From the NCBI GenBank assembly GCA_022707965.1, contig JAKIZO010000008.1, positions 1 through 62,302 of the forward strand: DNA of 62,302 nt. The letters are read 5' to 3'. Within the stretch, counting starts at the first letter, position 1; the number at the start of each line of letters is the position of its first letter. This document shows, piece after piece, positions 56,737 to 62,302 of this stretch. The translations under genes and the position numbers were made by a program. Source of the DNA: Bacteroidota bacterium. GTDB lineage: Bacteria > Bacteroidota > Ignavibacteria > Kapaibacteriales > UBA2268. The notes beneath the pieces were generated by a model. It had not been told where the DNA came from. It did not search any database and saw nothing but the letters and a program-made list of their open reading frames with translations.

Positions 56737-56764
56737 TTTGATAAATTTGTAAGTTATAAATTTG
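56737..56764 (+). promoter_or_regulatory. Candidate Bacteroidetes-type promoter
   Basis: TTTG (56737-56740) and TAAATTTG (56757-56764) match the -33 TTTG and -7 TAnnTTTG elements used by Bacteroidetes sigma factors, with a 16-base spacer (slightly short). A second TAAATTTG lies at 56742. The next gene starts 11 bases after the -7 element, so the leader would be very short. Confidence 0.35.
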
Positions 56765-56774
56765 TGAGTGTTCT

Positions 56775-57005
56775 ATGTTCTCAAAATTTGTGAATTACAG
56801 CGTTCGTATTTTAATGATAATTTTGGGTATTGCCTTTATAATTTATGGCATTCTTTATAAAAACGAACTTCACGATAGCACTTTGATAATCGTAATGGGC
56901 ATTGTAGTAACTCTTTTTGGTGTGTATCGTCTAATAATGTATAGAACGCAACTTGAAAGATACAATTTCAATATTAATGAGGACAACAATGAAAATGAGA
57001 AATAA
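56775..57005 (+). CDS. Small two-helix membrane protein
   Basis: 76 residues. Helices at ~9-27 (SVRILMIILGIAFIIYGIL) and ~36-56 (STLIIVMGIVVTLFGVYRLI), then a charged tail (NFNINEDNNENEK). It overlaps the next gene by 17 bases, so it is very likely translated with it. Function unknown; probably sits beside the phosphate-binding-like lipoprotein in the membrane. Confidence 0.7.
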   Translation: MFSKFVNYSVRILMIILGIAFIIYGILYKNELHDSTLIIVMGIVVTLFGVYRLIMYRTQLERYNFNINEDNNENEK

Positions 57006-57915
57006 TATTATTATTGCAGCAATATCGTTGATGCTCTTTCTTGTCTCCTGCAACGAAAAATCTGATAAGCAGCCTGCTCAACGTGAATCAATGACAAGTG
57101 GCGAAATCACTGCTTACTGCGATAATACATTAACTCAGCTTTTCGATACTCTCTTTGCTTCTTACCGAAATGCTTATCCTGATGTTAATCTTACTGTTGT
57201 TTCCGTTTCTGCTCGCGAAGCAATGGCGAAGCTTCTTGCAGGCGAAGCTCGTGTTATCATCATCGCAAGAGATTACCTTCGCGACGAGGATTCTCTTATG
57301 AACGTTTACAAAGTGGCTAAACATAATTACGAAGAAATTGCCGACGATGCTCTATGCTTTTTTACTAAAATTGATTCACCTCTGGATACTCTTAATTCTG
57401 AACAAATTTTCAACGTTCTTACTGATAGAAGCAAAACGCTTAAATCGTATTTCCCATTCCTCAAAGATGAACCAATTTTTGCAACATTAGAGCAAAATTC
57501 TTCAGTTTTCGCAAACATTAATAAACTTGTTGTTCGCAATAAACCTATTCAAAGACGCCTGCAACTGTTTTCTACGGTCGATTCATTGCTTAACTTTGTC
57601 AACACTAATTCAAATGCAATCGGAATTGCCTATTTATCCCACATACATAGAAACTTAGATTTCAAGCCAATTCCTATTGGATATACCGACACTATGGGCA
57701 AATACATTACACCTAAACCTGTCCACCAAGCTTACATTGTGCAAGGATTATATCCATATATTGTTACATACAAAGCACTTTTCTTGAACAATTTTAAAGA
57801 TTTGCCTTTTTGGTTTGCTATGCATCTTTCTCGTGAGGCATCATCAACAAAATACCTGAAAGATGCAGGAATAGTTCCGAAATTTGCAAGATTTAATTTA
57901 ATAAAAGAGGATTAA
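56989..57915 (+). CDS. PstS-like substrate-binding lipoprotein
   Basis: ATG at 56989 (MKMRNNIIIAAISLMLFLVSC, lipobox FLVSC) is chosen because it gives a lipoprotein signal. 308 residues of periplasmic-binding fold: GEITAYCDNTLTQLFDTLF (~31-49), VIIIARDYLRDED, then GIAYLSHIHRNLDFKPIPIG and IVQGLYPYIVTYKALFL, as in the PstS group. No ABC transporter genes adjoin it, so it may act with TonB/ExbBD machinery instead, as inferred from similar clusters in this phylum. Confidence 0.78.
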   Translation: MKMRNNIIIAAISLMLFLVSCNEKSDKQPAQRESMTSGEITAYCDNTLTQLFDTLFASYRNAYPDVNLTVVSVSAREAMAKLLAGEARVIIIARDYLRDEDSLMNVYKVAKHNYEEIADDALCFFTKIDSPLDTLNSEQIFNVLTDRSKTLKSYFPFLKDEPIFATLEQNSSVFANINKLVVRNKPIQRRLQLFSTVDSLLNFVNTNSNAIGIAYLSHIHRNLDFKPIPIGYTDTMGKYITPKPVHQAYIVQGLYPYIVTYKALFLNNFKDLPFWFAMHLSREASSTKYLKDAGIVPKFARFNLIKED

Positions 57916-57916
57916 T

Positions 57917-59620
57917 ATGAAATTCAGATTATTTTTTGTGCTGCTTCTATTCAGCTTCTCAGTCTCTTTTGCTCAACAAGCAAAGCAAAATTTCTTGTCG
58001 GCTTTGAATGATAAAAATTATGAATTAGCCGAAAGTTTCATCCCCGCTGCACTTGCCGAAAATCCAAAGGATTTAGATTTGCACCTGCTTTGCAATGATG
58101 TTTATCTCGAACTTGGACGAAACGAGAAAGCACTGGAAGTTATGCGTCAGGCTGAAAAAATTTCAAGCAAGCCCTTTGTGCTTAGAAAATTAGCTAACAC
58201 TCTTTCGATAAATTCTTACCATTCAGAAGCAGTCAGAATCCTGAGAAGGCTTGCTCTTGACGAGAAAAAAGAAATCAGCAATTGGCTTCTTCTTGTCGAT
58301 GTCTACCTCAGAGCTGATTCACTTAACCAGGCTGAACTTGCTGTTGCTCGTGCCTTGGATATGGACAAAAATAATGTCGAAGCCAATATTAAGCGTGGAG
58401 ACATCTACTACCAGCAAAGAGTATACGAACTATCAAAAGATAGCTACGAAGCAGCTCTATCAATCAATCCTGATTTAAACGAAGCAAGAATGAAGCTTGC
58501 TCAATCTTATTACTGGCTCGGTATTCGTGAAAATGAAGTTAATCCTGATTTAGCTAACCTCTATTTTACTCGTTCCTTGCAGGAATGGAATACCCTTACT
58601 CAAAAAGACCCTAAAAATGCTCGTGCCTGGTTCGAACAGGGCAAACTCTTTTTCTTCTCAAAGAATTATGTTCAAGCCGCGCAATCGCTCAACAACTATA
58701 TTCAACTGCGCCCCAGTGGTTCATTAGGTCGTTGGTATCTTGCTCAATCATTATACGAACTTGGTCGCTGCGATTCTGCTCGCACTCATCTTCGCATAGT
58801 TGCAACTGAAATTGATACCGCTGCTGCTCGTGCTAAATTGCTTCTTGCAAGATGCTTCCTTTCCGAAGGTGATTATTCACTTTCTGAAAAGACTTACGAA
58901 GAATTAAGTGCTACCGAAACCCTTCAAATGGAAGACATCCGCCGCTGGGGACAGGCTGCTTTGTTTGCTGGCGATACAAACGTCGCTGTCGAAAAATGGA
59001 AACAAGCAATTGATATGAATCCTGTCGAAAACTGCCAGCTTATGTATGTTCTTGGCACTTCGCTTAATAAAATGAAACGCTACAAGGAATCTATCGAAAT
59101 TCTAAATAAAAGATTAGCTACAAATGAGTGCAACGATGAAAATAACTACCTTATTCACTATTTCATTGGATTAAGCTACTTCTTCGATGGAAACTCCCAG
59201 CAAGCAATTGCTCCATTGCAAAAAGCAATCGAACTCAACCCTGCTTTCCTCTGGTCTATGATTTATTTGGGCGACGTTTATGCAAACCTGAATGATAACG
59301 TAAAAGCAGAAGAAATGTTTGCCCGTGCTATATCTGCGGGGACTGCTGATGTTGAAAAATATAAGTCCGAACTTAATCAAGCTTTTGCAAAACTTGCCCA
59401 GATGAAACTCGAACAGAAAAAATATAAAGACCTCGAAAAAGTTGGTCGTGATTGGCTTGCCGCTATGCCCGATAATGAATTTGCTGCATTGTTCACTGCT
59501 GTCGCATACCACGGGCAAGGTCAAAATGATGCAGCTTGCAGAAATTACAAACTCGTTCTGAAAATTAATCCGAATAACAAAACTGCTCGCGACAACATTA
59601 GAGCTCTTGGCTGCGAATAA
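57917..59620 (+). CDS. Exported tetratricopeptide-repeat protein
   Basis: 567 residues, signal peptide MKFRLFFVLLLFSFSVSFA then QQAKQN. About 12-14 TPR units follow, for example NPDLNEARMKLAQSYYWLGI, DPKNARAWFEQGKLFFFSKN, NPAFLWSMIYLGDVYANLND, NPNNKTARDNIRALG. It forms a periplasmic protein-binding solenoid. It starts 1 base after the PstS-like stop. A hairpin terminator follows. Confidence 0.88.
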   Translation: MKFRLFFVLLLFSFSVSFAQQAKQNFLSALNDKNYELAESFIPAALAENPKDLDLHLLCNDVYLELGRNEKALEVMRQAEKISSKPFVLRKLANTLSINSYHSEAVRILRRLALDEKKEISNWLLLVDVYLRADSLNQAELAVARALDMDKNNVEANIKRGDIYYQQRVYELSKDSYEAALSINPDLNEARMKLAQSYYWLGIRENEVNPDLANLYFTRSLQEWNTLTQKDPKNARAWFEQGKLFFFSKNYVQAAQSLNNYIQLRPSGSLGRWYLAQSLYELGRCDSARTHLRIVATEIDTAAARAKLLLARCFLSEGDYSLSEKTYEELSATETLQMEDIRRWGQAALFAGDTNVAVEKWKQAIDMNPVENCQLMYVLGTSLNKMKRYKESIEILNKRLATNECNDENNYLIHYFIGLSYFFDGNSQQAIAPLQKAIELNPAFLWSMIYLGDVYANLNDNVKAEEMFARAISAGTADVEKYKSELNQAFAKLAQMKLEQKKYKDLEKVGRDWLAAMPDNEFAALFTAVAYHGQGQNDAACRNYKLVLKINPNNKTARDNIRALGCE

Positions 59621-59942
59621 TCTTTTCAATTATTTATTAATTTGTTTAAAATGTAACTGTATTGAACTTTCGGAAGGTTTCGAACCTTCCGAAGGTTTTT
59701 TATTATCATTGTATTTCTTTGAAACTTTACGTGTAATTCAAGAATTGCCACTACAAATAATATAAAAGTCGGTTCTTTCGAGACAGCCATAAATTAAGGA
59801 ATGTCATTCGCATTCGTTTGCATTTTATCTTTTTAGATAGTTCTTTTTCTTTTTAAAAATTCACAATTAAGTATTTTATCTTATTGTAATTATATTTTTT
59901 TTATATTAATTTATAGTAATACATTATTAGTTTTTAATTTTT
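59621..59942. other. 322-base intergenic interval
   Basis: It contains the TPR-gene terminator (59665-59701), then TCGAGACAGCC (half of the GGCTGTC element) near 59778 and a very AT-rich stretch from ~59860 that probably holds the promoter of the sensor gene. No credible coding frame. Confidence 0.6.
59665..59701 (+). terminator. Terminator hairpin of the CCTTCGGAAGG family
   Basis: Stem AACTTTCGGAAGGTT / AACCTTCCGAAGGTT (one G-T pair) with a 3-base loop, then a T-run. It ends the small-membrane / PstS-like / TPR transcript and is nearly the same sequence as the 46209 palindrome. Confidence 0.85.
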
Positions 59943-62302
59943 ATGGATGCTTTTATTACTCTTGAAAATATATTGAAGAAAATGCTCAATGCTTCTTGCC
60001 CTGAATGCAAGGAAATTGCCAAAGAAATTGAGCCTGACTTCAATGAAATAAAAAATTTTCTCATCGATATTTCAATTAAAAATAACGAGTTGAATTTAAT
60101 CAAGCACGAACTTGATGTTTCTCGTAATTGGTATAAATTCCTCTACGATAGTTCACCCGTTCTTTTCTTTAATATAGATACCGAAGGAAAAGTTATTTCT
60201 GCAAATAAAATTACTTCTACTGTGCTTGGACTACCGACAAACGAGATTGTCGGCAAGCATATTACTTCATTTGTTATCACAGATTATATCGATAGCTTCT
60301 TCAATGCGTGCAACGAGGCAATTGATTTTAATGAAACCATCCCTTGCTACATCAAGGTTTATGATGCTAACGGCTCAATTGTTAGCTTGTCCGGTGTAGT
60401 AAAAGCCATTATCAGAGATAAACAAACCGAATTTTATGCTGCTTTTATCGATATTACCGAGGTCGAGCAAAATCAAAAAATCATTCAAGAACAGCAAAAA
60501 CTCTACTCTTTTTTCTTCGAAGAAGCTGCCGATGCCTTTTATTTTCTCGATGGCGATACCTATACTGATTGCAACCAACAAGCATTGAAAATTTTTGCTC
60601 TGAAAAGTAAAGATGAAATAATCGGCAAGCATCCTTATGATTTTTCGCCACCTTACCAACCCGATGGAATAAGCTCGATTGAAAAAGCTAAACAAATGAT
60701 AGATATTGCCTATTCAAAAGGTGTTAATATTTTTGAATGGTTGCATCTAAATGCTGATAATCAATTGATTTATACCGAGGTGTATCTTAAACCCGTTCAA
60801 AAAGATGGCTATAATCTCATTTTTGTTACATTAAGAGACATTACTTACAAGAAAATTGCCGAAGAACAGCAAAAATTAATCGAAGCCAATCTCACAACTG
60901 CTATTAATTATTCTCACATCGGTATTGCTCTCTTTGATGTTAATAAAAAAATAACTAAATACAACCAGGTATTTATTGATGCTGTTAAATTTATTTCCGG
61001 CTACGACGTAAGCGACCATTGCGATATTTACTTCCTCTTTAATAATGTTCCCTCCATACTTGATAAACTCGAAAGTGTTTATAATGGTACTTCATCTAAT
61101 TTCGTAAATGAAGTAACAATAAAAAATACTTCTATTTATTACGAAATCTCTCTCTATCCCGTTATAGTTGGTGAACAAATATCTGGTGCTTGTATTTTTA
61201 TCAATGATATTACAAAATTCAAAGAAGCTGAAATAATCTTATCCAAAACTAATTTAGAATTAAAACAAACAGTTTTGGAACGCACTCTCGAAATTCAAAA
61301 GCAATCGGAATTGCTCTCTAAATTGATTGACAATGTTCCGGATTTTATTCTGGTCAAGGATATTACAGGCAAATATATTAATTGCAACGATGCTTACTCC
61401 AAATTTTTAAACCTCCCAAAAGAGAATATTATTGGAAAAACCGATTACGACCTTTTCTCAAAAGAAGAAGCCGACACTTTCACTGATTTCGATAAAACTG
61501 TTTTCGAAACTAAAACTACTGTTCGCTCCGAACAAATTTTGAGATTCTCCGATAACTCATTGCATATCCTCGACAACATCAAAACTCCATTTTTCGACCA
61601 AGATGGTAATCCTGCCGGTCTAATTAGTATTGCTCGCGATATAACCGAATTCAAAAAACTGGAAGAAGACATTAAACGCATCAACCAGGAACTCGAAGCA
61701 ATTATCGAAAAGCGAACAATGAAACTCCAAATGGAGATTCAAGAACGCATCCGTATTGAAGAAGAACTTAAACGTAGCCGTGAAATTTATCGTAACTTGT
61801 TCAACAACGTCCCTGTCGGGATTTACCGCTCTACTCTTGATGGCAGAATTATTCTTGCCAATCCTACTCTTGTTAAAATGCTCGGTTTTGATTCGATTAA
61901 TGAACTTAAAGAAAGAAATTTAAATTTTGAAGGCTTTATTAATACCTCTGAACGCCAATCTTTTCTTAATTCTATTCTTTCAAGCGACGAAATTCAGGTT
62001 TTCGAAAGCACCTGGGTAAAAAAAGATGGCTCAACACTTAACGTTCTGGAAAAATCAAGAGTGGTAAGAGACGCAAATGGCAATGTCCTATATATCGAGG
62101 GTACAGCCGAGGATATCTCTCAACGTAAGTTGTCAGAGAAATTGCAGCAGGCTGTCTATAGCATCTCGGAAGCTGCTTATAATCTTGACAATCTTCAAGA
62201 CCTTTACAAATTTATCCATCATTCCATTTCTCAGCTCATTTTTGCTCGTAATTTCTTTATCGCAATTTACGATACCGAACGAAATGAAATTCACTTCCCT
62301 TA
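59943..62302 (+). CDS. Multi-PAS sensor protein, 5' part (runs off window end)
   Basis: The frame from ATG 59943 is open to the window edge (786 codons). There is no signal peptide or membrane helix. Five PAS domains can be traced: ~60-175 (FLYDSSPVLFFNIDTEGKV), ~185-310 (FFEEAADAFYFLDGDTYTD), ~315-430 (AINYSHIGIALFDVNKKITK), ~455-575 (LIDNVPDFILVKDITGKYIN) and ~610-735 (NLFNNVPVGIYRSTLDGRI), joined by coiled coils (LERTLEIQKQSELLSKL). A GAF-like domain begins at ~745 (NLQDLYKFIHHSISQLIFAR). A histidine kinase module probably follows beyond the window. Cytoplasmic sensor; ligands unknown. Confidence 0.85.
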   Translation, partial: MDAFITLENILKKMLNASCPECKEIAKEIEPDFNEIKNFLIDISIKNNELNLIKHELDVSRNWYKFLYDSSPVLFFNIDTEGKVISANKITSTVLGLPTNEIVGKHITSFVITDYIDSFFNACNEAIDFNETIPCYIKVYDANGSIVSLSGVVKAIIRDKQTEFYAAFIDITEVEQNQKIIQEQQKLYSFFFEEAADAFYFLDGDTYTDCNQQALKIFALKSKDEIIGKHPYDFSPPYQPDGISSIEKAKQMIDIAYSKGVNIFEWLHLNADNQLIYTEVYLKPVQKDGYNLIFVTLRDITYKKIAEEQQKLIEANLTTAINYSHIGIALFDVNKKITKYNQVFIDAVKFISGYDVSDHCDIYFLFNNVPSILDKLESVYNGTSSNFVNEVTIKNTSIYYEISLYPVIVGEQISGACIFINDITKFKEAEIILSKTNLELKQTVLERTLEIQKQSELLSKLIDNVPDFILVKDITGKYINCNDAYSKFLNLPKENIIGKTDYDLFSKEEADTFTDFDKTVFETKTTVRSEQILRFSDNSLHILDNIKTPFFDQDGNPAGLISIARDITEFKKLEEDIKRINQELEAIIEKRTMKLQMEIQERIRIEEELKRSREIYRNLFNNVPVGIYRSTLDGRIILANPTLVKMLGFDSINELKERNLNFEGFINTSERQSFLNSILSSDEIQVFESTWVKKDGSTLNVLEKSRVVRDANGNVLYIEGTAEDISQRKLSEKLQQAVYSISEAAYNLDNLQDLYKFIHHSISQLIFARNFFIAIYDTERNEIHFP

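Overview
This window is a gene-dense, AT-rich chromosomal stretch from a Gram-negative bacterium of the Bacteroidetes/Chlorobi (FCB) superphylum. At least four secreted proteins end in a type IX secretion (Por/T9SS type A) sorting domain. There are also a TonB-dependent receptor with a carboxypeptidase-regulatory N-terminus, several small outer-membrane barrels and many lipoproteins. No SusC/D pair, mobile element, CRISPR array or rRNA was seen. The mix recalls Ignavibacteria/Kapabacteria-like lineages, but that placement is inference.

Layout. 1-4.5 kb: the 5' part of an outer-membrane protein gene, a phosphatase-like exported protein lacking the catalytic Arg, and a large BNR-repeat T9SS protein. 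4.7-9.4 kb: a 1541-residue fusion of an AMP-forming acyl-CoA synthetase, a long middle region and a GNAT acyltransferase; this is the most unusual gene. 9.4-15.6 kb: a CPA2 antiporter, a frameshifted YfhO-like membrane protein, an FmdB zinc ribbon protein and a PLP decarboxylase. 15.7-17.6 kb: a three-gene exported-protein operon with two divergent paralogs. 17.6-23.9 kb: metabolism (glgA, ispE, a SEC59-like kinase/cytidylyltransferase, threonine aldolase, dapF, inositol monophosphatase). 23.9-27.8 kb: a T9SS protein and PBP2. 28-33 kb: a TonB receptor paired with a beta-helix T9SS protein. 33.2-36.4 kb: aspartate aminotransferase translationally coupled to PEP carboxykinase, then a CAU tRNA. 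36.5-41.7 kb: a barrel protein, agmatinase, a Kef-type antiporter interrupted by one in-frame TGA, and cysS. 41.8-45.2 kb: an ECF sigma / anti-sigma-barrel fusion / lipoprotein operon and a CHAD protein. 45.2-51.3 kb: HMG-CoA lyase-like protein, MFS transporter, glycosyltransferase, secreted proteins and purE. 51.4-56.6 kb: a reverse-strand operon for polysaccharide export (SLBB protein, Wzz-like) running directly into ftsL and ftsI. 56.8-62.3 kb: small membrane protein, PstS-like lipoprotein, TPR protein, and a multi-PAS sensor protein running off the end.

Genes are tightly packed, with many ATGA/TGATG couplings and convergent genes whose 3' ends overlap. Intergenic spaces carry a family of imperfect palindromes built on CCTTCGGAAGG, some acting as terminators. 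Two genes (yfhO-like and kef-like) are each broken by a single-base event. These could be real decay or consensus errors in the assembly.
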